This document shows positions 35,565-42,706 of a stretch of 64,000 nt of DNA, piece by piece. Position 1 is the first letter of the stretch; each line of letters starts with the position of its first letter. The stretch is from Marinobacter sediminum. GTDB taxonomy: Bacteria; Pseudomonadota; Gammaproteobacteria; Pseudomonadales; Oleiphilaceae. A program made the position numbers and the translations under genes. The DNA lies in the NCBI RefSeq assembly GCF_016820575.1, contig NZ_JAEMQH010000001.1, forward strand, positions 1,054,001-1,118,000. The letters are read 5' to 3'. A model generated the notes under the pieces. That model was not told the DNA's origin and ran no database searches. It saw only the letters and a program-made list of their open reading frames with translations.

Positions 35565-35879
35565 ATCAATTCCTTATGATTCCGTCCTAAGTGACAGGAC
35601 CGCGGTCCTGGCGGTGCTTTCGTGCTTTCAAGAACAGTAACCTAAGCGACATTACCAGAAATTCATTCTAGGTATGTGAGCATTCTTGCATTTTATGTGT
35701 TGGTTTGTGAGTGAGGTGGGTTAGCCATACCGTTTAATTTTTAACACTTTTGATTCCGCCTATGTCTCTGTATTAACGCTTTTATCTCGTGATATCCCGA
35801 TTTAGCGCGTAACGACCTGTTTCATTGATGCAACAGATTGGCCTTTCTTGATGTGTCTAAAAACACGAGCCTTTTAAGG

Positions 35880-35901
35880 GAAATTGTTGAAAAACAATTT
35901 C
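35880..35901. promoter_or_regulatory. Perfect inverted repeat just upstream of the sigma-54-type promoter
   Basis: GAAATTGTT-gaaa-AACAATTTC: nine-base arms match exactly around a four-base spacer. It ends 21 bp before the -24 element. It could be a regulator-binding site or an mRNA hairpin on the upstream side; spacing to the promoter is close for a classical enhancer. Confidence 0.5.
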
Positions 35902-35922
35902 TTGCGTCTAATTCCCAAAAAC

Positions 35923-35938
35923 TGGCATGGCAATCGCT
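35923..35938 (+). promoter_or_regulatory. Candidate sigma-54 (-24/-12) promoter of the DNS-repeat operon
   Basis: TGGCATGGCAATCGCT matches the sigma-54 consensus TGGCACG-N4-TTGCW at 10 of the 12 fixed positions. The invariant GG and GC doublets have the correct 10-bp spacing. Transcription would start near 35949. The nearby regulator gene (39619-41016) is of the enhancer-binding family but has lost AAA+ residues, so which activator is used is open. Confidence 0.65.
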
Positions 35939-36032
35939 AAGGTCTATCTGTGGACCGGACCCTGCCAAATCCGACGGCTAGCGGATGGGCCTGGAATCCT
36001 CATAAGCCAATAACATCAAAGGAATTGACGCT

Positions 36033-36905
36033 ATGAACACTAACAAAAGCTTGCTAGCAATCGCCGTTGCAATGGGTCTGGGGCTGTCGGGAGCGGTTAT
36101 GGCTGATCCCACCCTGGGCGGAGACGGAGATCCCAACACCAATGCCAACGACGGTTCGGCTGCGCTGAACGATGTAGCCAACACTGACGTTAGCAACAGT
36201 GGCAACACGGATGATAATTCGGATAATTCGGATAATTCCGACAACAGCGCCACTGCGACCGATTCGTTCAAGATTGCCGACAGTGGTAATGACAATTCGG
36301 ACAATTCCGATAACTCTGATAATTCGGATAATTCCGACAACAGCGCTACTGCGACCGATTCGTTCAAGATTGCTGACAGTGGTAACGACATGTCGGACAA
36401 CTCGGATAACTCCGATAACTCAGACAATTCGGACAACACCGACAACAGCATGGCGTGGGCGGATTCGGCGAACACCGACAACTCCGACAACTCCGACAAC
36501 TCGGATAATTCGGATAACTCTGACAACTCGGATAACTCTGACAACTCGGATAACTCCGACAACTCAGACAACTCGGATAACAGCACCAACGTTACAGACG
36601 CCTTCAAGATCGCCAACAGTGGTAACACCGATGACAACTCGGACAACAGCACTAACAACGATCTTGACCTGTCCCTCAACGTGTTCCTGAACAACGCGGA
36701 TCTCGATGGCAGCGTTTCAGGTACCAACGTGAATTATGGTGATGCCAGACGCCAGTCTGAGACCTACGCCAAGCACTACAACAAGATCGCGGATAATGCA
36801 GCGAACTTCACCGGCATAGGAGCATTTGCTCAGAACAACGGCCACGGTTCAGTCAACCAGGCTAACGTGAGTGTGCAGTCCAATCTGTCAGCAGGCGGTA
36901 ACTGA
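36033..36905 (+). CDS. Secreted Asp-Asn-Ser triplet-repeat protein
   Basis: A 290-residue exported protein; a Sec signal peptide is cleaved near AVMA-DP (residue 24). Residues 61-206 consist of about 30 Asp-Asn-Ser triplets in five tracts (4, 6, about 6, 12 and 2 copies). Spacers of about 14-16 residues (ATATDSFKIADSGN at 73-86 and 105-118; TNVTDAFKIANSGN at 185-198) separate them, with a distinct MAWADSANT at 140-148. The C-terminal 80 residues are non-repetitive and end in a Q/N-rich strand region, FAQNNGHGSVNQANVSVQ, that resembles curlin or Fap repeat style. The protein has no Cys and is extremely acidic. A good AAGGA ribosome site precedes the ATG. I do not recognise a named family; a matrix, adhesin or amyloid-like structural role is inferred from composition and context. 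Confidence 0.88.
   Translation: MNTNKSLLAIAVAMGLGLSGAVMADPTLGGDGDPNTNANDGSAALNDVANTDVSNSGNTDDNSDNSDNSDNSATATDSFKIADSGNDNSDNSDNSDNSDNSDNSATATDSFKIADSGNDMSDNSDNSDNSDNSDNTDNSMAWADSANTDNSDNSDNSDNSDNSDNSDNSDNSDNSDNSDNSDNSTNVTDAFKIANSGNTDDNSDNSTNNDLDLSLNVFLNNADLDGSVSGTNVNYGDARRQSETYAKHYNKIADNAANFTGIGAFAQNNGHGSVNQANVSVQSNLSAGGN
36213..36650 (+). repeat. 9-bp minisatellite coding Asp-Asn-Ser triplets
   Basis: Tandem GA(T/C)-AA(T/C)-TC(N) units in five blocks. Third codon positions vary freely among units, so the protein pattern is kept although the DNA has diverged. The longest block is 12 uninterrupted triplets (36477-36584). Copy-number change would keep the frame and alter protein length only. 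Confidence 0.92.
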
Positions 36906-36917
36906 GGTTCCATGGTT

Positions 36918-36937
36918 GCGCCCCTCTAACGGGGCGC
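36918..36937 (+). terminator. Intra-operon stem-loop after the DNS-repeat gene
   Basis: GCGCCCC-tctaac-GGGGCGC forms a perfect 7-bp GC stem 13 bases after the stop codon and lacks a T-run. It likely attenuates or protects transcript, so that the first gene is made in excess over the downstream ones (inference). Confidence 0.6.
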
Positions 36938-36964
36938 GGCCCAGTTACTACCGGGAGGCATGTC

Positions 36965-37315
36965 ATGACTGACATCGTCAAAGGGATGCTGAGAGCGGTT
37001 GGCGCGGCGGTGATTCTTGGAACAGTACCCGTAGTCCTCGCGGAGGACTTGCTGGGACTGACTCCCATGAGTGCCGATCAACTGGAGGGATCCAGCGGGC
37101 GCCAGGGCGTACCCTTACAGTGGCAGCTTAACGAAACGGAACAGAATGCCATGGTCACGGGTAATGTGTTGTCAGGACACTCGGTGACCGGTGACAACAT
37201 GATCACGGATCAGGCATTCAGCAATATGAGTGGTATTGCCACGGTCATCCAGAACACCGGTAACCAGGTGGTGATTCAGGACAGCACCCAGGTCAATATT
37301 CTCATCAACCATTAG
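36965..37315 (+). CDS. Small exported protein with Q/N-rich C-terminus
   Basis: A 116-residue protein with a Sec signal peptide (cleavage near VVLA-ED, residue 27). After cleavage comes MSADQLEGSSGRQG (35-48), which resembles a double-glycine-type leader with Met and Leu at the usual hydrophobic positions but Gly-Arg in place of Gly-Gly. The C-terminus holds TVIQNTGNQVVIQDSTQVNI (93-112), a Q/N ladder reminiscent of curlin repeats. The same motif recurs in the protein encoded at 38026. The ribosome site GGGAGG is strong. Likely a minor subunit, nucleator or chaperone of the DNS-repeat system; I do not recognise a named family. Confidence 0.82.
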   Translation: MTDIVKGMLRAVGAAVILGTVPVVLAEDLLGLTPMSADQLEGSSGRQGVPLQWQLNETEQNAMVTGNVLSGHSVTGDNMITDQAFSNMSGIATVIQNTGNQVVIQDSTQVNILINH

Positions 37316-37328
37316 TGGGAGGTGGACC

Positions 37329-38021
37329 ATGGTAACGCGGAGGCTTGTGATGCTTGCTGTAGGCGCTGCCTCACTGTGGTCCACGGCCTTCGCTGGCAAT
37401 GTGATGGTGCCGGGCCTGGGTGGTGGCCTTCAGATAGAAGTTGAAAGCTATCAGGAAAAGCGTTTCAGCTCGATCATGCGTCAACAGTACGATTTCAGCT
37501 GTGGCTCGGCCGCTGTCGCGTCCTTGTTGTCGTACCATTATGGGGACAAGGTCACGGAAGCAGAAGTGTTCCGGGGCATGTTTTCTCTCGCCAACCCTGA
37601 CAAGGTGCGCCGGGAAGGTTTTTCCATGCTTGATATGAAACGCTACCTTGAATCCGAAGGCTACCTCGCCGACGGTTTTCGGCTGCCTTTGACAGGCATG
37701 CGGGAAAAGGTAGCTCTGCCAGCGATTGCGCTGGTCACATTGGACGGCTTTCGGCACTTCGTGGTCATCAAGGGCATCAGTGAGAGTGAGGTCTATGTCG
37801 GCGACCCAACTCGCGGCCTGCGAGTATACCCGAGAGCACAATTTGAAGAGTTCTGGGACGGTTCTGCCTTCGTGATACGCAGTCATGTCGCGCTGGGGCG
37901 GAAGACGTTTGATCGGGATGGAGGCTGGCCGCAATACGTGCGTGCGCCACTGTCCACAAGGCCGGACGGCCCATCGTTGGGGCACACCCTGCCTTACTGG
38001 CCGACGCCAAGGGAGTGGTGA
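37329..38021 (+). CDS. Exported C39-family cysteine peptidase (FapD-like)
   Basis: A 230-residue protein with a signal peptide (cleaved near AFAG, residue 23) followed by a single C39 papain-like domain. Catalytic residues are visible: Gln52 or Gln53 (oxyanion), Cys58 in YDFSCGSAA, His143 in GFRHFVVIKG and Asp159 in VYVGDPTRG. C39 enzymes usually cut leaders after Gly-Gly and are fused to ABC exporters. Here there is no transporter part and an export signal is present, as in FapD of the Pseudomonas amyloid operon. It lies 13 bases after the previous gene and 4 bases before the next, a single operon. Probable substrates are the neighbouring exported proteins. Confidence 0.9.
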   Translation: MVTRRLVMLAVGAASLWSTAFAGNVMVPGLGGGLQIEVESYQEKRFSSIMRQQYDFSCGSAAVASLLSYHYGDKVTEAEVFRGMFSLANPDKVRREGFSMLDMKRYLESEGYLADGFRLPLTGMREKVALPAIALVTLDGFRHFVVIKGISESEVYVGDPTRGLRVYPRAQFEEFWDGSAFVIRSHVALGRKTFDRDGGWPQYVRAPLSTRPDGPSLGHTLPYWPTPREW

Positions 38022-38025
38022 CAGT

Positions 38026-38532
38026 ATGAATAAACAAAGAGCGAATAATCGGAAAGCGTGGTCTGCGGTACTGGTGGTGTTTACGGTGGGAGCCCTATCG
38101 ACTGTCAGGGCCGATGCGGTGTTTCCGGGGCAGCCACTCGGCGATGCTGAACTGGCGTCCCTGCGAGGTGGCTTCTTTTTAGGTAATCTTGAAATTTCGA
38201 TCGGCCTTGAGCAGATCGTTTCGTTCAACGGTGAGACTCTTGCGGTCAACCGACTGACTATCCCGAATTTGAATCAGATTTCCAACGGTCAAGTGGTGTC
38301 GCACACGGTTGAGACCCTTGTGGCTAATCTGGATGCCTCCGCCGATGGGCAGTCTTTGGTCTCTACGATGTCAGACACTGGGGGCTGGATAACGGTGATT
38401 CAAAACAACCTGAATAGGACCACTATCCAGAACAGCCGTCAGCTCAATATTCAGATGAACAATCTTGGGGCCGCGTTGAACCGTATCCCCGATAGCATGC
38501 GCGAACCGGTGTTACAGCTGCTAGGCCGTTAA
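38026..38532 (+). CDS. Exported protein with double-glycine leader and Q/N-rich motif
   Basis: A 168-residue protein. A hydrophobic signal (AWSAVLVVFTVGALSTVRA) is followed by PLGDAELASLRGG (37-49). This fits the double-glycine leader rule exactly: Leu at -12, Glu at -8, Leu at -7, Leu at -4 and Gly-Gly at -2/-1. Residues 123-142 repeat the Q/N motif of the protein encoded at 36965 (12 of 20 identical). The C-terminus is an amphipathic helix (NRIPDSMREPVLQLLG). The start ATG is preceded by GGGAG. It is the last gene of the operon and a likely substrate of the C39 peptidase next door. Unnamed family. Confidence 0.85.
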   Translation: MNKQRANNRKAWSAVLVVFTVGALSTVRADAVFPGQPLGDAELASLRGGFFLGNLEISIGLEQIVSFNGETLAVNRLTIPNLNQISNGQVVSHTVETLVANLDASADGQSLVSTMSDTGGWITVIQNNLNRTTIQNSRQLNIQMNNLGAALNRIPDSMREPVLQLLGR

Positions 38533-38557
38533 GGGCTGGCCGCCCAATGCCTGAACG

Positions 38558-39622
38558 TCATAGTGTGAATGGCAACTTGAGGGTTAGTTCGCTGCTCGGG
38601 GCATTTTCAGTGACCCCGACGCTCACGGTCAGGCTCAAAGAGGTTTTGGGTGTTAAACGTTGTGATAACCCGAACGACAAAGAGCCCACCTGGATGTGGT
38701 CGAACGTGGCCGCAAACGCATCGCTGCTATTCTCGAAACCGGTTCTCTGAATGATTGAGTGATCGTAGCCCAAGCTGAATGACGTCCGCTCATTGAACGC
38801 AAACCCCATACCGAAGCCAAAGCGGATGACATCGCCAGGATCAATCCGGCCACCGTTCTCTGCCCCCTGATCTTTCTCCTTTGTCCATACATAGCTGAGG
38901 CTCCCGAACAACACGGCCGGGTCTGAGGGGTAGATAAATGAGAGCCCGGGTTCGAACGACCAGAAGCCGGAGCCTGTTGGCCGTTGTTCCAGTTCGGTTC
39001 CGATGGGGTTGCCTTCACTGTCTTCCACCACACGCCGGTCCACATCATAGGGGCTGTCCCCGGTCGGGGCCTTCACTCGGAACACGCCGATGACGTAGGG
39101 CCAGCCGTCCAGGCCATCATTCAACTGGTAGCGTGCTGACAGCTCGATATCGCCGAGACCCTCGCCGGAGGACTCGCGCAAGGTATCGACCGGAGTGCCC
39201 TCAAACGCTTGCCGTTCCCTGAGGTCTTCGCTGATCCTCAACCACGGAATCCGTATGTCGGTTTCTAATCGGCTGGTGATGCCGTATTTGAGGGTCAGCG
39301 AAGTGACAAAAATATCCCGCTGGATCTCCGAAATGTTGATTAGACCCACAAGCAATGCCGGAATGACGGTGTAGCCTTCGATGGCAACGCGGGTGGAATT
39401 GCTGTGGGCATGGGAGAAAGCCGGTTCGATGGTTAGTCGGCCGGGGCGCGTGACGATACCTCGGTCGGTCGTAATCGAGGCAATGTCCGTGACCTGCTCC
39501 GCTCTGCTGTCAGCGGCTTCGGATGTGGCCTGAGCGGAGCTGTTCGACTCTGATTGCGCAAACCCCAGGGCGGGGATCAGGCAGGCACAAGTGAGCCATG
39601 GAATACGAGGTGCATTGATCAT
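38558..39622 (-). CDS. Outer-membrane beta-barrel protein, transporter-like
   Basis: A 354-residue protein with a signal peptide (cleaved near ALGFAQ). An N-terminal polar segment rich in Ser, Ala and Glu is followed by alternating amphipathic strands ending in the aromatic-ended strand LTLKLPFTL, typical of outer-membrane barrels. Phrases such as LTLKYGITSRLETDIRIPW, FRVKAPTGDSPYD and FGFGMGFAFNERTSFSLGYDHS fit the Phenol_MetA_deg/transporter barrel group. It is co-transcribed with the regulator (4-base overlap) and convergent with the DNS-repeat operon. By analogy with FapF it could export the repeat proteins; it could equally be a general transporter. Confidence 0.78.
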   Translation of the reverse strand: MINAPRIPWLTCACLIPALGFAQSESNSSAQATSEAADSRAEQVTDIASITTDRGIVTRPGRLTIEPAFSHAHSNSTRVAIEGYTVIPALLVGLINISEIQRDIFVTSLTLKYGITSRLETDIRIPWLRISEDLRERQAFEGTPVDTLRESSGEGLGDIELSARYQLNDGLDGWPYVIGVFRVKAPTGDSPYDVDRRVVEDSEGNPIGTELEQRPTGSGFWSFEPGLSFIYPSDPAVLFGSLSYVWTKEKDQGAENGGRIDPGDVIRFGFGMGFAFNERTSFSLGYDHSIIQRTGFENSSDAFAATFDHIQVGSLSFGLSQRLTPKTSLSLTVSVGVTENAPSSELTLKLPFTL

Positions 39623-41016
39623 GGTAAATCTCCCTTCGGGGGCGAACCCTGACGATAATGGCCGCCAGAGTGGCCTCTGTTGTACTTCTCCATGAGCCGG
39701 TAAAACGAAACCCGGGAAATCTTAAGAATCCGCGCAGCGGCGGAAATGTTGTGGTGGGCTAAAGCGAGGCTGCAGGACAGCGCCTGACGCTCCGCCCGGG
39801 CACGAAATTCCTCCAGGCTGAGGTTGGAGATGGCGGCGTCGCCGGTGTCGGTACCGGCGTGCGCCAGACCCAGATCTTCGGGGGTGATTTCATCGCGGTC
39901 GCACAACAGCAAGCCCTGGCGGAGTCGGTTCTGCAATTCCCGAAAGTTGCCGGGCCAAGAGTGGTTGACCAGGCTTCGGATAGCGGCTTCGCCGAGAGGT
40001 TTGTGCTCCGCGCCGAGAGCCGAGGAGTCCAGTAACGCTTCGGCCAGTGACGGAATATCTTCCCGCCGCTCTCTTAGCGGCGGCATTCTCACTTCCAGGC
40101 CACCAAGACGGTAATAGACATCACTGCGGAAGCGTTCGGCTTCAATTAGCTCGGTTAATGGTTGGCTGGCGGTGGTGATAATGCGGCTGTCTATTCGAAT
40201 CGGGTTGCTTCCGCCAATCCGTTCAATCTGGCCTTCCTGCAGAAACCGGAGAATTGCCGATTGTTGTTCTAGATTCAGCTCGTCGATCGAGGACAGGATA
40301 AGCGATCCGCCGATGGCCTGCTCAAGGCGGCCAGGATGGGCACTCAAGGCATGGGTGAAGGCGCCTTTTTCGTAGCCGAACAATTCGCTCTGGGTGAGCG
40401 ATTCAGGCAGGGCGGCACAGTTAACCGTGACCAACGGTCCAGAGGCTCGGGTTGAGTGCTGGTGAATGAATTGCGCCGCCGCGTCTTTTCCAGTTCCGCT
40501 TTCACCGACAATCAGAACCGGCTCGGCCGTCACCGCAAAGCGCCGGAGCAGTTCTCGGGATTGGCGAATGGCCAGCGAGTTGCCCTCCAGCACCAGGCTT
40601 TGGTATCCGTCCCTCGGTAAGGTGCCGCAGGGCTCTCGAATGACGGCCATGCCCCAAAGATGGCCCAGCACCGTATCAAGCCGATCACTGTCTACCGGCA
40701 GGGTGTGGAAATCCGAGCAGTAGCGGGTAATAAGCTGGGCCGTTCGGGTGCCGCTGATAGGGCGATGGGCAACAATCCCGACCCAGTAGGACAGATTGAG
40801 CGCTTCCAGCCAGTGTTCGAACCAGGGCAGGTCGTCTGTTGCGCCCTCGCTGAGATCAAGAATGCCGACTTTGGCGCCGACCGGAGGGGATAGAAGCAGT
40901 GGCACCGGGTTCTCCGCGTTGAAATCGGTTAATTCCCATCGGTAAACCAGGGCGCTCCGTACCTTACTCTTACTGTGTGCCGCTGACAGCCAGACAAGCG
41001 GTCTCTTTTCCGTCAT
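39619..41016 (-). CDS. Enhancer-binding-protein-type regulator with altered AAA+ domain (VpsR-like)
   Basis: A 465-residue protein: an atypical receiver-like N-domain (1-135), a sigma-54 activator-type AAA+ domain (about 140-375) and a Fis-type helix-turn-helix at the C-terminus (HNISAAARILKISRVSFYRLMEKY). Walker A is GESGTGKD (171-178). The sigma-54 contact loop reads GAFTHA instead of GAFTGA (218-223). The Walker B Asp-Glu pair is replaced by Ser-Ser (LILSSIDEL, 242-243), so ATP hydrolysis should be crippled. VpsR of Vibrio, a c-di-GMP-responsive biofilm activator, belongs to such divergent members. The start at 41016 follows GGAGG; an upstream ATG lacks one. It probably controls the convergent repeat-protein operon. 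Confidence 0.87.
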   Translation of the reverse strand: MTEKRPLVWLSAAHSKSKVRSALVYRWELTDFNAENPVPLLLSPPVGAKVGILDLSEGATDDLPWFEHWLEALNLSYWVGIVAHRPISGTRTAQLITRYCSDFHTLPVDSDRLDTVLGHLWGMAVIREPCGTLPRDGYQSLVLEGNSLAIRQSRELLRRFAVTAEPVLIVGESGTGKDAAAQFIHQHSTRASGPLVTVNCAALPESLTQSELFGYEKGAFTHALSAHPGRLEQAIGGSLILSSIDELNLEQQSAILRFLQEGQIERIGGSNPIRIDSRIITTASQPLTELIEAERFRSDVYYRLGGLEVRMPPLRERREDIPSLAEALLDSSALGAEHKPLGEAAIRSLVNHSWPGNFRELQNRLRQGLLLCDRDEITPEDLGLAHAGTDTGDAAISNLSLEEFRARAERQALSCSLALAHHNISAAARILKISRVSFYRLMEKYNRGHSGGHYRQGSPPKGDLP

Positions 41017-41325
41017 GGCAAACCTCCACATATGTGGTGCCTTGGAAACGGGACTGCCAGTTGTGCAGGGCAATGCGGTAAGCCGGTACGACAAGGAGTC
41101 CGGTCACGACCCTGTGACCCGCTACAACAGCCAGATTTATGGTCTGGCGGTCTAACCGCTATTCAGAATGTATGCCACAAAATTTATCAATAAGGCTTTC
41201 AGGCGCTTGCAAGATCCGACGGTGAGCCGCGTCGTACTACTGTAAAAGTTGTCGACAGTCGATCTGGCTTCTGCCGGTGAATGCATCTGTTATGCTGAAA
41301 CAAAAAAGGAAAGAAAACTTGGCTT
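41017..41325. promoter_or_regulatory. Divergent promoter region between regulator and EgtB-family gene
   Basis: A 309-bp non-coding region. CCACATATGTGG, a perfect 12-bp palindrome, occupies 41026-41037 and overlaps the regulator's ribosome-binding site, so it could serve autoregulation. I see no other clear element. Confidence 0.45.
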
Positions 41326-42693
41326 ATGGGCGATAAAAAACCTCTGAATTCGGCGCAGGCAATGAAAGACGAACTGTTGCAGGAATTGGAATGGACCCGA
41401 CAACGCACACGGGCACTGATTTCGTCGCTGCCTGAGGCGATGCTCGACGTTCCTTACCACCCAGGTGTAAACCCACCGCTTTGGGAGATGGGACATTCCG
41501 CCTTCTTCTACGAGGTTTTCGTGTTCAATCTCCTGGACGGTTCTGCCAGTTTCAATCCAGCGATGGATGATCTCTGGGACTCGTTCCACATTGAACACTG
41601 GGATCGCTGGAACCGCGACCTGTTCCCGGGGCGTGAGCAGACGTTAGCTTACTTCGATATCGTGTATGACCGCGTCGCGGAGCGCATCCTCAGTCAGCCA
41701 TTGGATGACCAGACCCTGTACCTGAATCGGTACGCCATTTTTCACCAGAACATGCATATAGAATCCCTGATCTGGTGTCGGCAAACGGTTGGTTATCCGG
41801 CCCCGCCAGATGCCAAGCCCGGCCGCCGGTCCATCGGTGATTCTGTAGCGGGCGATGCACTCATTCCAGCCGGACGCTGGGTCATTGGTATGCCTGGGGA
41901 ATCTTCGGCCTACGCGACAACGGATTTTGCTTTCGATAGTGAGAAACCAAGGTTTGAAGTCGAACTCGATTCCTTTGCCATCTCACGCTTACCGGTGTCC
42001 AACGCTGAATTCCTGGCCTTTGTGGAGGACGACGGCTATCGAAAGCCTGAGCACTGGTCGTTCGGCGGGCGGAAGTGGCTGGCAACCGAGGTGGATGTTG
42101 CCTTGGTGCATGGGAGTTCTGAGCCGTTGCCGAAAGTGCCGCGTCACCCGCTTTACTGGCGTTGGCATGAACGGCAATGGCAGGAGCGAGTGTTCGATCG
42201 CTGGCAGCCGCTGAACGAAGACGCTGCTGTATGCCACCTCAGTTATTGGGAGGCAGAAGCATACTGTCATTGGGCCGGACGGCGGTTACCCACGGAGTAT
42301 GAATGGGAGGTCGCCGCATTGGGCAATCGTCCAGGTGATCCCTTCCGGCGGTATCCTTGGGGCAATACTCCGGCCGATGCTACCCTCGCCGATCTGGACG
42401 GCCAGGCGCTGGGCCAGAACCCGGTTTACGACTATCCGGAAGGTGACAGCCCGTTCGGCTGTCGGCAGATGATCGGTGGCGTCTGGGAGTGGACCAGCAG
42501 TCAATTTTTCCCTTACGACGGCTTCAAGATCGATATGTACCCGTTCATGTCGACCCTGCAGTTTGGCGATCACAAGGTTGCCCGGGGCGGTAGCTGTGCC
42601 ACCTCATCCTGTCTGATTCGGGGTACCTACCGGCAGGCATACCTGCCACTGCGCAACGACGTCTTCACCGGCTTTCGAACTTGCGCACTCTAA
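41326..42693 (+). CDS. EgtB/SUMF1-family non-haem iron enzyme
   Basis: A 455-residue cytoplasmic enzyme with an N-terminal DinB-like helical domain (1-165) and a C-terminal formylglycine-enzyme-like domain (about 180-455; TNAEFLAF-type strand VSNAEFLAFVEDDGY, GRRLPTEYEWEVAA, GGVWEWTSSQF, RGGSC). Iron ligands are in place: His57 (MGHSAF), His140 and His144 (HQNMHIES). EgtB and its relatives OvoA and SenA join a sulfur or selenium donor to a histidine derivative (ergothioneine, ovothiol, selenoneine). No egtD or senB/senC gene is adjacent, so the product is undecided. A ribosome site is weak but present (AAGGAAAG). Confidence 0.85.
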   Translation: MGDKKPLNSAQAMKDELLQELEWTRQRTRALISSLPEAMLDVPYHPGVNPPLWEMGHSAFFYEVFVFNLLDGSASFNPAMDDLWDSFHIEHWDRWNRDLFPGREQTLAYFDIVYDRVAERILSQPLDDQTLYLNRYAIFHQNMHIESLIWCRQTVGYPAPPDAKPGRRSIGDSVAGDALIPAGRWVIGMPGESSAYATTDFAFDSEKPRFEVELDSFAISRLPVSNAEFLAFVEDDGYRKPEHWSFGGRKWLATEVDVALVHGSSEPLPKVPRHPLYWRWHERQWQERVFDRWQPLNEDAAVCHLSYWEAEAYCHWAGRRLPTEYEWEVAALGNRPGDPFRRYPWGNTPADATLADLDGQALGQNPVYDYPEGDSPFGCRQMIGGVWEWTSSQFFPYDGFKIDMYPFMSTLQFGDHKVARGGSCATSSCLIRGTYRQAYLPLRNDVFTGFRTCAL

Positions 42694-42706
42694 CGCGTCT
42701 GGCCTG

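Larger units (their letters stand above)
35565..36032. promoter_or_regulatory. 468-bp A/T-rich regulatory region upstream of the DNS-repeat operon
   Basis: No gene was found in this stretch between divergent genes. It is clearly richer in A/T than the flanks. It holds a perfect 9-bp-stem hairpin (35880-35901) and a sigma-54-type promoter (35923-35938), described separately. The transcript leader would be about 85 nt. Confidence 0.6.

Noticed and set aside
35978-36727. A 249-codon leftward open frame of Ser-Glu-Leu repeats opposite the DNS-repeat gene
   Set aside because: It is the antisense image of the 9-bp repeat and has no signal or good ribosome site. The rightward frame has a signal peptide, SD and operon context.
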